A stretch of DNA of 64,000 nt from Limnanthes douglasii subsp. nivea (GCA_036936605.1 JAUPFV010000004.1:127633737-127697736); one strand, 5' to 3'. Numbered from the stretch's first letter, positions 1-12,562 are shown. The notes: generated from the sequence alone by a model not told the origin. Translations and numbers: made by a program.

Positions 1-1450
1 TTGCAGTGTTTGAGCTTCTTATTTGCATCATGTACTATTGTGGGTCAATGATACCCTTGTAATAAGATTTTTATTTTCAATGTTGTGCCTATAATGTGTG
101 TTTCCCTCTCTGTCGTAGTTATCTTACTATGAAGACAACTTCATCATGACCGATGTATCAAATTATCGGTTGGAATAAACTCCGTTAGTATGAGTATTAG
201 CAATCATGGTGAATATAGACAATTGGGACCTATCTTTTCTTGTTTTGGATTTATCTTACGGGAGTGCCCCATGCATGAGGTATTGGATGATAAATGTGCG
301 CCAATGATTCAGTTGGTTACGAGAGTGCTCCAATTTTTACATCTGTTGGTTTTTATTTGGTGTTTCTTCCTTAATAAAAGTCTCTTAGGGTAACCGCGTT
401 CCTCCTCTACATTGTCTTTCGGATGTTTGATCATTATTTTAACTTACTAGGCTGACAGATCTTGTAGTGAAGCAACTGGATCACTATAGAAGCTTGCTAG
501 AAATTTGGTTGCACTTCATGGAATATGAGAACATGCTAGTTGCTTGGTTAGAACACTTGAGAGGTTTGGTAATAGAGTTATGGCTATAACGTCTAAGAAA
601 CCTATTACAGATTTGGGTAAAACACCAGTTGATGTTGGTGGGAGCTACCGCCTATACGAGTGGAGTTGAATGTTTGTTCGTAGCTCGATCTACATTTCAC
701 CAAGCCCATAGTTGGATGGCCCATGCTCGCAGACTCACTCGTCTCTTCCTTCACCAGAATGATACATAAGTTTTTGTTATTATTTTACTCATCTTATTGC
801 ACAAATATCTTTCACTGAATGGAGAGGTTTCTTAACCTGATGCATTATGTTTATCCTTACCTCTAGATTTTGTGAAAGAAGTTTGCATATGTTTGTGATT
901 TTATAATAGTTACTTCTAATTATAAAGCATGATGGAATCGTCTTCATCCTCTCTTGTTTTCTCTTTCGGACGTCAAATCTCAAGCGATGAGCAGAAATAT
1001 AGAATCAACGGGATAATTGGGTTTCAAAATTTGTCATGTGTCCATGTTACGGGTTTGGCACAAGAGGCTTGTTGATATCTTGATGTGATTCATGGTTTCC
1101 CATGAAGGATATTGTTGACGCTTAGCTGAATCTAGCTGAAACTTAGATGATATTGCTATTTGTTTTGCTACTTCTACGGTGTCAATGCCTTTCTCTCATG
1201 TTGGAGGATCCTTTGTTCGGGTGTCTTTTGTTTATACTGACATTGGGCTATAAGGAGGAAAACTTGCTTGATATTCGGTTTTGAAGTTTGAGAATTTCCA
1301 GCTTTCTCACAGGCCGCTTCCTGAACTTATGCGAGACTCAAGATATAATATCCACACGGAAAATTCATAAGGATATATCGTAGATGGTGTATATTCCTTA
1401 TAAAGACTAAATAAGTATATATCAAAAGCTAGCAATAGAATAAGATGCAG
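1..1450. other. intergenic sequence without a recognised gene
   Basis: No frame on either strand gives a long open stretch or a domain I recognise. The plus strand has short open pieces (190-393 and around 460-770) rich in Leu, Trp and Arg that might be the worn remains of a coding region, but I can match them to no family. An ATTAATAAA-like polyadenylation context (CCTTAATAAAAG) occurs near 369. Treated as decayed sequence. Confidence 0.5.
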
Positions 1451-1469
1451 CTAATAAGGGTTAAATGAA

Positions 1470-1860
1470 AGATGAGACATATCATCTACGAGACGATGGT
1501 CATAAACATTATAATAAAAGGATTGTAAAGAAGTACGAGATGACGGTCGTAAAGAAGAACAAGGGTCATTTGAGTTATGATGAGGGTTATAAAGAAGTAC
1601 GAGACTATGGTCATAAATAATATATAAGACGAGTGTCGTGAAGAAGTACGAGACAAGATCCGTAAAAAACATATGAAATGAGGGTTATGAAGAAGTACAA
1701 GACGAGGGTTGAAAAGAGATATAAGACATTGTTCATGAATAATTACGAGATGAAGGTCGGAAATAACATATAAGATGAGGGTCATGAAAAGACATAAGAT
1801 GAGGCAGAGATTATAAGAAGAAAAATCCGTAAGAAGATACGAGACAAACATAAAAAAATA
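1470..1860. repeat. degenerate tandem repeat, unit about 25 bp
   Basis: The plus strand repeats variants of GAAGTACGAGACGAGGGTCATAA more than ten times with substitutions and small indels (for example near 1528, 1590, 1640, 1690, 1760 and 1835). Both strands show spurious open frames because the unit is poor in stops; the minus-strand frames at 1451-1672 and 1486-1899 are products of this repeat, not genes. Confidence 0.7.
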
Positions 1861-1984
1861 TTGTTCAACTGGTTTTAACAGTATTATATGTGTCATCATA
1901 TTATGGGTTATTAAGAATGGTAGTTATACAGTTATAACAAGATAATATATGTAGGCTTATAATTGGTAGATGATATCTTACAAA

Positions 1985-2150
1985 TAGTATAAATAAGTAC
2001 TAAGGTCTCAATTTGGATATTGGTAATACTTTAATAAAGAAAACTTGTTATAATCATAGCAGTTTTATTTTTCGATTATTATTCATCATCTTGACTTCAC
2101 ATTTAAGAAGGAAAATACCTTATCAAATTTGGCGTCGTCTCTTGGATAAA
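1985..2150 (+). mobile_element. Ty3/gypsy LTR tail and primer-binding region (relic)
   Basis: A TATAAATAAG box (about 1989), an AATAAAG signal (about 2032) and, at 2128-2145, the motif TTTGGCGTCGTCTCTTGG occur in that order. This resembles the TGGCGCCGTC-type leader that follows the 5' LTR of many plant Ty3/gypsy elements. A gag relic follows in the same orientation 750 bp downstream. The LTR start could not be placed and no second LTR is visible. Confidence 0.45.
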
Positions 2151-2899
2151 TTTCTTTTCAAACATTTCAAGCTTTAATGTTACCAATGGTGATGAAAATC
2201 TCAAAAATCAAAACGATGACACTGAGAATCTATCTGATTTGAGGAACTCTGGTGACTAGTCCAAAATCACGACAAACTTACCGACTGGTAGGAGTAAGTC
2301 AGTGTAAGATCAACTTTTAGACATGAAGGTTAGTGCATGCAATAGAATTAGTCAAGAATAAAGGACTCCAACAGTCATTGTTGCAGATTATAATAAACCA
2401 ATCAAATTAGCATATGGAGAACATGGTAGAGTTAATCAAGTTCAAAGTGGTATAGTTGATGCGACAACTTATGTGTATAGTATTTTACACAATTTATGAA
2501 GAAACCTTTCAAAATAAGTTTTATCGGCTACTCTTTCTAGTATCCAGTTATTGGAGATATAAATTGAAGCATTAAAGAAAGAATAAACCAGACCTAGCCG
2601 ATATCAATTCAAAAGAGATTAAGAAGCTAAAGTGAGAATGAAGAAGTTGACTTAGACATTATAATTTATGTAAGAAACGATTGTGTCAAAAATAAGAAAA
2701 GTAGATTATAAAAACATGAGACAATAAGGCAAACTTCACATAAAATATAAAGTAAAAATAATTAACATTCAAGGTATAAAATTGAAGAAGATATTATACA
2801 TCGAGTTGAAAGTAGTAGTAAAAACATATGAAAATCAAATTCAAAATTGATGATCACGAAGATCAGTTAAACAATATGATTTCAGAGAAAGATAAATAA

Positions 2900-3260
2900 A
2901 AAAGAGAGTGGAATATAATGAAGTGGCACGGAAAATGGTTGATTTTTTGCTTCAGGAGTCTATGTTTAACAAGAAAATTCTTGAAGGAAAGATTCCTCGA
3001 AAATTCGATATGTGCCGAATTGAAACCTTATGTTGTTCAAATGACCTTGAACATCATCTATATCGGTTTAGAAATATGATGTTGAGTTTTAATACTGACG
3101 TTATCATCTATATCTAGACTAGTTTAATCCATTACCAAATGGGACAGTTCAAAACTTTGAAGGCCTCTGTAAAGCATTCAGAAATCAGTGGGCGTACACT
3201 AAAGAGAGAGAATAAGTGTATGGGGATATTAAACTTATTCCAAACGAGGTTGGCCTATAG
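2900..3260 (+). pseudogene. Ty3/gypsy gag relic
   Basis: The open frame 2908-3117 encodes a 69-residue piece with the plant gypsy gag pattern: a basic PRKFDM-like stretch, then a 'S/D-D-x-E-H-H-L-Y-x-F' block and a hydrophobic run, which is how the retrotransposon gag domain starts. After a stop at 3115, the continuation (LPNGTVQNFE...FRNQW) matches the later part of the same domain up to about 3260. Several stops interrupt it and no zinc knuckle, protease or polymerase follows. It belongs with the LTR tail at 1985-2150. Family assignment is from motif memory; sublineage unknown. Confidence 0.6.
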
Positions 3261-3299
3261 GACTTGAAGGCCAAAAATTATATAACATGATAAGTTTTA

Positions 3300-3930
3300 T
3301 TAATAGTAAAGGTCTTATTTTATTACTAGGAAGCCATATTTCAACATCCTTCATATCCAAATAAGAGAAAGTTAAACTAATAGTGTTACCAATCTAATAA
3401 GATATATTATCATAGCATATCTGAGTGGGTGAGCCATTTCAAGGTATTATTGGAGATAATATTTGTAACTTCAGTATTGTTGTTCATTCCAGCAAAATGA
3501 ATAATACTAAGACCATAACGGTTAACTAAGGAATTAGAGAAAGTCATAAAGAAAGTCATAAATCATAGTAGAGGGAGGTAGAGTTGTAGCATCCGATTTA
3601 AAATTTATATAAGTTAGTGGCAATATAACTATATAGGTGACTCTATATTCAATAATCTGAATGGAAAAGTAATTAAAATTTACTTTGCAGACATTAAGAC
3701 TTCAAACTAGCCATAATCTATCTAGATGGTGAAATAATGGTTTTAAAATTCCAAATAAGGTAACATGAAATGCATGATGTTTTCAAGTTTGATTTCAATT
3801 TTGATTAAGGAATTCAAGTTGATATGGTTGCTAAAAACAAATTCAATGACATCTCTTTTATAGATGGGATCGTTTAACTTGCAAACATTCCAATATAAAA
3901 TTATCATAATATGATATAAATACAAATAGA
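3300..3930 (-). pseudogene. internally deleted LINE fragment
   Basis: The minus-strand ORF 3743-3925 carries the start of the LINE endonuclease (IILYWNV...LNDP, then R-D-V-I-E-F-V-F). Lower down, 3350-3560 is recognisably similar to 4590-4770 of the neighbouring LINE: it shares ACTAATAGTGTTACCAAT and GTATTGTTGTT-like blocks in the same order. The middle of ORF2 is therefore missing between endonuclease and reverse-transcriptase C-terminus. It is a second, more decayed copy of the family next door. Confidence 0.55.
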
Positions 3931-4199
3931 TTTATTTAGTAAATAAACATACCAAAATTGACCTCATTATTTATTTGTATAAAAATAAATATATTAAAAT
4001 TAAATTGATTGTTGACAAATACATCGAGGTGTTCTTCGATAAAATAAAAACCAATATGTTGTTATATAAATCAACGGGGCATATCTGTGAGGGTGAACGA
4101 AACAAGATAAAACAAAACATACAATACTAGGAATAATCCAAAGTAGTAAGGTACAGTCGCCAATAAGAGTGAAATGCCAAGCAAAAATACATCCAAGAG

Positions 4200-7100
4200 C
4201 AGACATGCAAACAATAAAATAAGTAAGTTAGTAATATTCTAGCACGACCAAAGGATTTTGGTGCCATAAAATTTGTATAACCAGTTGGGCCAATCAGAGG
4301 TTATAAACAAGAAGCAAGCTTCCAAACCTGCTGAGAGTAAAAAAAATCCACCATTGAATGATCGATGGTTTTATGAGAGTTGTTACATAAAACACAAGTT
4401 GGAGGGGTATTGTAACCTCACACGATAACTTGTTTATGGCAGTAAACTTCCCAATGATTGTCAACCATAGAATAAAAGAATGTATGGGAATAATGGGGCC
4501 AGAGGCCTGATGAAATGATAGGTGCTACTAATGGTAAAAATATTTGTTTAGATTCAAGATCCAGAATTTAATATCGTCTCTACTTGGAGATGGTAGGAGA
4601 AGACTAATAGTGTTACCAATTTCAAGCAGATAACTTTGATGAGATCTTCTACCCGAACAGATTTGGTTGGGCCAATTCCATGTGTTGTTTGAAATTATGT
4701 CAGAAATATTGTTGTTTTGAAGTATAGAGTAACGAATGATATTTTGAGCATATCGGTCCACGAGAGAGTTATTGAATAGCTAAGGGTCAAATCAAAAACA
4801 AGTAGAGGCATCGTCCCCTATGAGAGCTTTTTAAATATTTGTAACGGTGGCTCTAAGATTGAGGATTTTCCTCTATCCCTAGCTAAGGAAGGAGCCGGTT
4901 GTGAGGTCTCGAGGAATTTATCTTTCACCTTTTCAGTGATGATCTAATTACTCCATAATGAGCTGGTTACCACTCAAGATGAACCAAAAATGCTTAAGGG
5001 CGGTCGTCTGATTCTATATTGTTTTGGTCAAGGTTATCTTGGACCATGATGGGTTAACTCTTTAACAAAACAAACATGAAGGATAAACATAGAGGGCCGG
5101 TAGACCTAGCATGCAAATAGAATATCTTTCATAAGTTGAAAGCTACCAGCTTAGGAGATATACTTGGAGGTTTATGAGTTAATATGTCTATAAATATTAT
5201 GCAATAGGGGTTTATAGTTGTTATAGGACATACAAGACGTAATAAAAAATACACCAAAGTATCACACGGGGATGGTTCCTTCCTTGAAACATAGAATGAT
5301 AAATACAGAGTGATAAATTTGGTCAGAGGAAAACTCCTTGAGGCCCTCATTGACAAGATTGACAAAGTTGGAGTTAGCACGGCAGAAAATCATTAAGTCT
5401 TCTACAGAAAAAAGGTTAATGGTTTGATCTTTTAAAATTTCAAATGGAAGCCAAATATGGGGTTAGGTTTTTGTTTTGAAGGATACTTATATGAATTATT
5501 ATAACGAGGATAAAGAGAAAATGGGATAAGGGTCCCTTTGTCTAAACCCTCGGTTCCCACGAACGGAGCTGAAAGAAATTCTATAGATGTTGATCGAATA
5601 CGAGATGGTAGAAATACATTAGATGATCCAACTAATCATGTAATTAGAGAATTTAACGACAAATAGAATGTTTAAGAATGTGTCATCAAACATTATCGAA
5701 TAAGAGGTGGTAGGCTATCCGTTTTGGGAATAAGAGCGATGAGAGTTTCATTCCAAGTCAGGTCTATATGTTTGAAGCAAAAGAAGTGGTGCACAGCTTT
5801 GGTGAAGTCTTTGGATATGGTTTTCCAATAGGATTTGAACAAATCAACAGTGAACCCATCTGGTCCTGGTGCCTTATTATTATCGATGTTGAAAATGGCA
5901 TCCTTAATCTCATGTTTAGTGATAGGATAGATCATGTTGATTTATCAGCCTCACTAAGCTTGGAAGGGAGGATTTCATGAATTATAGCGGGGCCAGTGTA
6001 GTTTTTAGGGTTCTTTGTACCTAGAAGACTAGATAAATGGTTGAAAAAATTGTATGCCACTCATTTGAGGTTGGAACAGATAAGATCATGATGGTCGTTA
6101 ATGGTGATGATCTTATTCCTAGCAATACGGGTCTTGATGCAATTATGAAAAATCTTCATGTTACAATCTACAAGCTTAAGCCAAGTCTTAGGAGCTTTTT
6201 TCTTGAAGAAGGACTTTCCAGTCATGCTCAAGAAGATGTAGTCTTTTGAAACAGGAATATTTGTCTCAATGAGTGAAAGGTCATTAAGACTATTGGCCAA
6301 GGCATGTTGGTCTTGGGTGAGGATACTACGAGCATTGGTTACTAGCTCAGAGATGATACTGAATTCTATTTTGTTGAGTCGAGATAGAGGTTTTAGATAG
6401 GACTCAATTTGGTTGTGACAATGGACATAATCAAGCCATTATCACGGAAGGACCAACTGTTGAAGACTATGGAAGCGTAGTCGCGATGGTATTTCCACAT
6501 ACTGAAAAAAACTAAAAGGTTTGTTGTCGAAGTGTCTAGGGGTTCAAATAAATAAGGTGATAAGGGCGTGAATGGAGGTATGGGGAAATTCGTAATGGGC
6601 TACATGTTTAAGGAAGAGGGATTGCGAGATATTGACCAAAATACAATCAATTCTAGAGGAGATGGGGTTATCAATTTGGTTGTTGTACCAAAAAAATTGA
6701 AACATCGTAGAACGTAAGTCACTTAGTTCACTCTAATAGCAACAAGTGTTGAAACTTATTTATAGATGAGATCCAAAGGTCTGAGTTACCAGTTCGATCC
6801 TCATGTTTACAGATTGTATTGAAATCACCAAGATCAACCCAAAGGTTGCCTTGGTGACAAGAACATATAGTGTTGATATCATGCCAAAGAGGAATGCGAT
6901 CATGTGGTTCATTAAAATCATAAACAACATACATGAAGAAATTGTAATTCTCATAGATATAACAAATTTAATAATCTAACATTTATGAGGATATAAAATC
7001 AACAAATACTCTAAAAATAATTGGATTCCAGATAATACAAATTCTTCTTAGAATATGATAACTGTGATTAGACTCGTGATGCCAAAAAGGAAAGAGTGTT

Positions 7101-7250
7101 TGCCTGATACTATCAATTTTATCTTCTTTTAATATGGTTTTGAGTAAAGAAATTAAGATGACATGGTCCGAGAAAACATAGTCATAAACATCCTTTTAGT
7201 GGATGAGGTCATTCAGATCACGCACATTCCAAGCAGGGATTATCATTGAG
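4200..7250 (-). pseudogene. LINE ORF2 relic (endonuclease, reverse transcriptase)
   Basis: The endonuclease part begins near 7240 with an AWNVRDLND-like start and has a VYDFNE...LW and GDFNTI block at 6934-6728. The reverse transcriptase shows NNKAPGPDGF and ETLIALIPK at 5935-5693 and a damaged catalytic centre (FADD reduced to VEDLMIF) near 5386-5410, followed by a YFGV block. A PPTCVLC...IDH segment near 4400 is the C-terminal zinc finger. At least six frame breaks are seen. In the family this protein nicks target DNA and copies the LINE RNA in place; here it cannot. Confidence 0.7.
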
Positions 7251-7309
7251 GCATGAAGTTGATCGAGGAACATTTTATCCTCAAGTTATTCTTAGCTAAC
7301 CGGAGCAGC

Positions 7310-8330
7310 AGAATCAAGTCCAGGGATCATCGGCCAGTGTGATATGACCTCTGTTGTTTTGGTCAGTGGCTGGCATATCAGTGATAAGGACTTGGGCAAC
7401 ATTCTCATCTTGGTTTCTCATGATCTCGAACCTAATATAATGCTTAGCATCTCTATCATCTTCAATTCTTTGAGCCAGAGATTCATATTCAGGAGAAGGG
7501 GGGATCAATTTCACTAGACAGTCTGTGATTGCGGTATCTGCCGACATCGATCATATACTCATTTCCCGGTTGATGAGGGGCAGATGTGGTTTCGAGTGGG
7601 TGTGGCATAGTTATAGGCTGTGTGACCAAATAATAAGGATTTACTACATATAGGTGGGAGCCTTTGGTATTCGATACGGAGGGTTGTAAGGTTTCCCATA
7701 TATTTGATCCTTAAAACACCTAGAAAATCAACAGTGGTATTTACTATAATGCAAATTCTAGTAAAGTTTAGGCGGATATGATTGACGATATGAGTTATCG
7801 ACATAGATGGGAGTGCCTAAGTAGCTATCAAGAATGCTAAGACCTCTTTCAGACCAGAACTCATGAGACAACCCATGGAATCTAACCTGCGGAGGAATCG
7901 ACTTCAGGGGATCCTTAGAATCTTGGAATCCATTGGCTCCAACGCTTGAGTATGATGAGATTTTTACTAAAATACCAAGGTGCCAACTCAAGCATCATGA
8001 TAGAATTATCAGTGGTATAAAGCGTGAAGTAAATCTTACCAAGGGTCACAGCTTTTCACTCTTGAATATCGTGCATACCCAAAATTTTAGCAGTTATGGA
8101 TTCAATATGATAGAAGGTAAGTTTCTTACCGAGAAAGTATCCTGATTGGCACTTGGCCTACTTTGTTTTATCATCGTTGATAGTTTCACGTGGTAGAACA
8201 AGGTTTTATCTTCAACATGCAGACATTGAATGTTTTCCACCGTCATGATGGACTAATTGTCAATGAGAATCAGTAATAATACTTGCATATATTTGGGAGG
8301 TTTGGATTGGGTTGGCGGATGGTAACTTTC
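7310..8330 (-). pseudogene. LINE ORF1 relic (DUF4283-type nucleic-acid-binding protein)
   Basis: Minus-strand frames give the hallmarks of plant LINE ORF1: a GYFLGKKL block, an APWYF...NLIILKRW block, then VRFHGLSHEFWSERG...LGTPIYVD, then LPPICSKSLLFGHTAYN, a degenerate CCHC knuckle. These are the DUF4283 core followed by its zinc knuckle, in the normal order. The pieces lie in different frames (7933-8145 is only the antisense shadow), so the gene is dead. The family role is binding the LINE RNA in the retrotransposition particle. ORF2 lies just downstream on the same strand. Confidence 0.7.
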
Positions 8331-8458
8331 AGGGGACAAAATTAGCATACACGAGAATCTAAAAATAGTCTAAGGAGCTAGCTAGTTGGTTATTATAAAA
8401 AATGCAAGGTGTAGAACGGAAGTTATATAGCTAGGCCTAGTTGCAAAAGTTTGATTGA

Positions 8459-8758
8459 CTAGATATATTCACGTCTTTTTCTTGAATGGTTCATAATCTT
8501 GCCTCGATTGTCTTGACCAACAAATGATTGAGGGAAAGAGGTGACCGAAACACTACCAAGGCTTAGAAGATGGCCAAAGAATGTTTTCAAGTCTAGAGTT
8601 GATGAGATGGTTAACGTGTGGATGATGGTAGAACCAATTGGTCTTTGAAGGGTAATGTTTGGAAGGAGAAGATATGGGTTGAGTAGGGTTAAAGTAGTGG
8701 TGTGATGGCGGATTAAAGCTGGGTAAGGCTGCATGGCATTGGATTTGAGCTTGGACAT
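8459..8758 (-). other. unassigned 99-residue ORF between ORF above and LINE ORF1
   Basis: Open for 99 residues on the minus strand, rich in Leu, Thr and Ser with a basic tail (SRKRREYI). No domain recognised. It may be the worn N-terminal part of the LINE ORF1 gene, with which it shares strand and spacing. Not convincing as an independent gene. Confidence 0.2.
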
Positions 8759-8860
8759 ATCTAACTACATGAAAAAACGATTAAAAGAATCCTTCATAAG
8801 AGGTGGGTTAGTTATTAGGCTTGGGATACTGGATGAGGGCTAATTTACTTGGGTCGAGGC

Positions 8861-9553
8861 TTATATGCTAGCAGTACACATGTCATGCATCAAAGAATAT
8901 GCATGCATGGCAGATGAGATAACCAATATGGTGCGATGAATAGAAACCTTATCGGGGATACTATTATGATTGAAGAAAATGGGAAACAACTCAAAGGGTA
9001 AGGTGGTGACCGAAGGGGAGTTCTTCTCTGTTGATGAGCAAAGACTAATACCCAAGATAATATGATGGGTAAAAAACAAGCTCAAAATAGCACGAGGGGC
9101 GTTAATGAAGGCTGGTGAGCTCATTTTATGAATTTTTCCACAATCATGTGGGCCTAACGCTTGAAAATTAGCTTGGAAGAGACACGGATCACCTGAAAAA
9201 ATAGTAGTCAAGTGTTCGGGTTTAGTATTAGGCGTACTGATGTTAGCTTCTGGTGGGTCCTCATCATCTTCGTCAAGTTGTATGATGGTGCTAGTAATGG
9301 ATAATGTCTTCTCTATCATGTTATGAGTATCCTCAGTAGTAGAGCAACAAGCACGATCTTGTTCAATGAGAGCCTTCTTTGAACTAGATGAAGACGAAAA
9401 CCACGCATGCACGACAATAGAAATGTCATGCACGGTGACCGGAAGGTTGTTGTTGATTGATATCGACCGAGATGGAGAAGAACTAGCATAATATTTGGTC
9501 TCAAGCGAAAGTGATTTGTCACAAGAATCGTGAGGGAAGTATGGTGATACCAT
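8861..9553 (-). CDS. unassigned 230-residue ORF, Ser-rich
   Basis: An uninterrupted minus-strand frame. I do not recognise it. The N-terminal third is Ser/Thr-rich with a run of six serines; the middle has an acidic patch (LDEDDEDPPE, about residue 93); the C-terminal half is hydrophobic with no clear membrane topology. It lies just upstream of the LINE ORF1 relic on the same strand, so it may be the 5' end of that element. Alternatively it may be chance: base composition is not strikingly coding-like. It overlaps a second minus frame (9316-9570). Low confidence that it is a gene. Confidence 0.2.
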   Translation of the reverse strand: MVSPYFPHDSCDKSLSLETKYYASSSPSRSISINNNLPVTVHDISIVVHAWFSSSSSSKKALIEQDRACCSTTEDTHNMIEKTLSITSTIIQLDEDDEDPPEANISTPNTKPEHLTTIFSGDPCLFQANFQALGPHDCGKIHKMSSPAFINAPRAILSLFFTHHIILGISLCSSTEKNSPSVTTLPFELFPIFFNHNSIPDKVSIHRTILVISSAMHAYSLMHDMCTASI

Positions 9554-9599
9554 CGGGAAAAACTTATCATTTAGCGTGTTAATACGATTGAAATGGATA

Positions 9600-10960
9600 G
9601 TGATATCTTTTTTAGGGCCAATGTTTCTTAGAAAAAAATGATCATTTTCCTTTAGAGGTTTCGAGATTATCCTACTATTGATTATTATAAAAGGGAGACA
9701 AACAGTTACTCATGTTAGTCTTGGGTCTGTGAGGGTTTTTCAAAATGATTACTTGAGTTTAATTCATGTTTGTATTCAAATGGAAGCATAGAGGGTTTTT
9801 CCAAGAAACGGGGCTGTAGGTGACAGTTAGGGCCAACAGATGGGTGAATGCAAAAAAACTTTTAACCAAAAAATTATGGGTGCATCAAGATAGGTGTGTG
9901 TGATGACATGTTGCATCCGAACGATTGTAATACGGAGAAACTTCTAACTGAAGATTTCGAGAACCCTACAATGGCTGCATTGAAAGGAGAAAGAAGTGTG
10001 TCTTATAACACGGTGCATTTTAACGGTTGTAAAACCGATAAACTCCAAAATGAATCTTTCGGAAGCACAACAATAACAATTAACAAGCTTACCAGAGGTG
10101 GATTTTAAATATCAATTATAAAAATAAGATGAACATATAGGTAAATGACCAAATGATGACATAGAAATGAGAATTTTGTGCGCAAAAGACCCAAATCTAC
10201 AATAGTAATGGTTCGTTGGTTTGAAAATTGTTAAAAAATCACAATCGGAGAAGAGAAACATAAGCTTCAAAATTTTATAAAAATTGAAAAAAAATACATA
10301 TTTACAAAAAATCGATTTTCTCACTAATATACTTCTAGTAAAAGAAAAAAAGAAACTAGAGCAACTAAACGAAGATTAAAGAAACAAAAAATAAGAGTTT
10401 TAATTAAGAGATTACATTGCGAAATAAAAGGACTCTATAGGCTTTCAATAATCGTAGATGTTAGATCTATATTTATTTACGTAACTCCGCGCAATTTCTA
10501 ACAGTTTAGAATTTTAGATTTTTATATAAAAAATTAAATTCAAATAATTTCATTATCTTTTCATTATTTTTCATTATTCATCTCACTTCTTTATTTTTCA
10601 TTCTATTTGGCTCTTTCATTTTTAATAATATTATATTATAATTCACATCTACCGACTCTATCAATAATATTGTCCTAATTATTTATTTATATTTATATTT
10701 GTATGTATATTTATTTATCTTCAATGAATATTTTTACATTAAATTTATGTTATAAATGATTACAATTTACCCCCGTTAACTTGTAATAGATTAAGTTTAT
10801 ATTACAAATTAAACTTTTATTCTAAATTAGCTGTTTTTAATAGTAATTTAAATTAAAAAAATTTAACTTCTCAAGTGCTATTTTTTCATAAAATAAATTA
10901 ACTTATTAGACCATTCAAAAACGTATTATTCACTGTATTTTGAAAGAAAAACTCTCTTTT
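9600..10960. other. AT-rich intergenic sequence
   Basis: Long A/T runs and dispersed stops occur in all frames. The short frames at 9896-10108 (+) and 10112-10324 (-) show no domain. Nothing else is seen. Confidence 0.5.
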
Positions 10961-11640
10961 CTATCTAGAAACCCTAGTGCTTCTCTTACGAGCCGTCAGT
11001 AGCATTTTATTCTTTAGTCGCTCATTATATTATTCTTTTCTGGTTTACTTATCTTCTCATACACGTAGATTGTTCCTTGATCACTCTCTTCTTTCATTCT
11101 CGAGATTGATTTCAGTTTGTTCTAAAAATACTACTCTACACTACTTTTTTTTTCTCTACAACACTCATGTATTGGTGGAGACTTTCCTTCCGACTGTTGG
11201 AGGAGCTTTTAAAGTTCATCTTTGGTACAGGTAGGTTCGTGTTAGTATCGTGTTTTGTGTTTTATTGTATTTGAGGGTCGTTTTTATTTATTTGCGATTC
11301 CTTTCGTCGGAATATATGATCTTGATGCATGTAGTAAGTTAGATCGTGGTTTTATTGTTATAGTCTATATATATATATTTTTTAAATCTAAGAGTTTTGG
11401 ATTTTTTTGTCTTTTTTTTAAATCTTAGATTTTCATATTTAGATTTGTGTTTTTATGTATTTATTTTGTTTGTGTTTCAATTTCACTCTAGATTTATGGG
11501 TTTTTTTATTTATTTTATTTTATTTTATTTTGATTTTAATTTTCAGATTTAGACACGTTTTTGGTGGTAGTTTGGTCGTAGTAGTTGTAGGTGGTGATAT
11601 TATAAGCGGATTGTTGTAATTGTTACTCTCTTAGTTTTGA
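10960..11640 (+). promoter_or_regulatory. plant 5'-UTR and leader-intron-like segment without a following gene
   Basis: AAACCCTAG (10970), a telobox-like element common near plant transcription starts, is followed by a CT-rich leader. A good donor (ACAG|GTAGGTTCG, about 11228) comes next, then a T-rich tract and an acceptor (TTTTCAG, ending about 11546). This is the layout of a leader intron in a housekeeping-type plant gene. No open frame of any length follows up to the FRIGIDA-like gene, which runs the other way. It is probably a captured or truncated promoter fragment. Inference only. Confidence 0.3.
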
Positions 11641-12560
11641 AGCTCCAGATATAAATATTAATATTAAGTTCATTCCCTCTTAAGTTTTCTCCCCACTTTT
11701 GTTGATATTCTTATGCCCCTAATGTTAAAAAGATATTGGCTCGTTCATATTCTCTTCATAATATGTCTACACTACCCTATCAACCCAAATAAATTTCATC
11801 AAAAGAAATTAGAAGTGGCATTTTTGTACTTAAAATAGAAACTAAAGATCAAAGGATTATCTTGGAGGAGATGGATGACTTCAGAGAATGCTATCGCTAG
11901 TGGATATTATTTTTCACTCTTCATTCTCGCTGTGTTTTCTCTCTTTTTTAGTCTCGACCTCTCTTTTCTTTAAGTTATTTATACGCTACTGAAGTTTTAT
12001 GTCTCTTCATTCACGCTATTTGACTGATTTTTCTCTTCATGGTGTTTTTTCTCTTTTTGGGTCCCAGACTCGCCAAAGCTTGAAATTGAGACCAGACAGT
12101 GCTTTTATCTCTAATATTTGTAGATCGATCCTCAAGTTCAGTGTAATCTTTTACTTACTATTAGATGGCCATAGATTTAGATGGCCTTAGATTAGTGGCC
12201 TTAGATTAGATGCCCGTCGTCCCACTTTTGTTGTCTGTTTTGTAAAACTATTATAAAATTTATAATGCTGTCATCCAAATTGAGTTCTAATATCCTAAAG
12301 TCACTATATCAACAGCATATCTAGGCCCAGCATATCTAGGCCCTATAAAATGGCACAAAATTATTTGAAAACTGGGGTTAATTAGACATAAGACAATCAA
12401 ATTCTTTGTACTACTCATACATTCCCATGAGAAGACACTTCAACTCACATAATCTAATTACATTACAAAAACTTTAGACATTACTTTAACATACATAGTC
12501 TAATTGCATGACACAAAACAACTTGGTACACCTCATGGGTAGCAGACTTTAGTCTCAACA
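11640..12560. other. intergenic sequence downstream of the FRIGIDA-like gene
   Basis: No gene is seen. There are small local repeats: AGCATATCTAGGCCC occurs twice around 12312-12342, and TTAGATGGCC-type units recur around 12160-12210. The 3' UTR of the minus-strand gene should fall in its upper part (about 12350-12562). Confidence 0.4.
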
Positions 12561-12562
12561 AG

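Larger units (their letters stand above)
4000..8400 (-). mobile_element. decayed LINE retrotransposon (L1/RTE-like plant LINE)
   Basis: On the minus strand, reading 5' to 3', are an ORF1 with a DUF4283-type core and zinc knuckle (8330-7310), an apurinic-type endonuclease (7250-6500), a reverse transcriptase (6300-5100) and a C-terminal zinc-finger region (about 4420-4320). Every section is interrupted by stops and frameshifts. No clear poly(A) tail or target-site duplication is visible, so the ends are approximate. A second scrap of the same family lies just beyond its 3' end. Confidence 0.75.

Noticed and set aside
1..800. A plant mobile-domain or helicase-like coding relic
   Set aside because: A few Trp/Leu-rich stretches look coding, but no ordered motif could be followed for more than about 40 residues.
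1451..1899. Coding genes of 73 and 137 residues on the minus strand
   Set aside because: Both are translations of a degenerate 25-bp tandem repeat; periodic composition, no domain.
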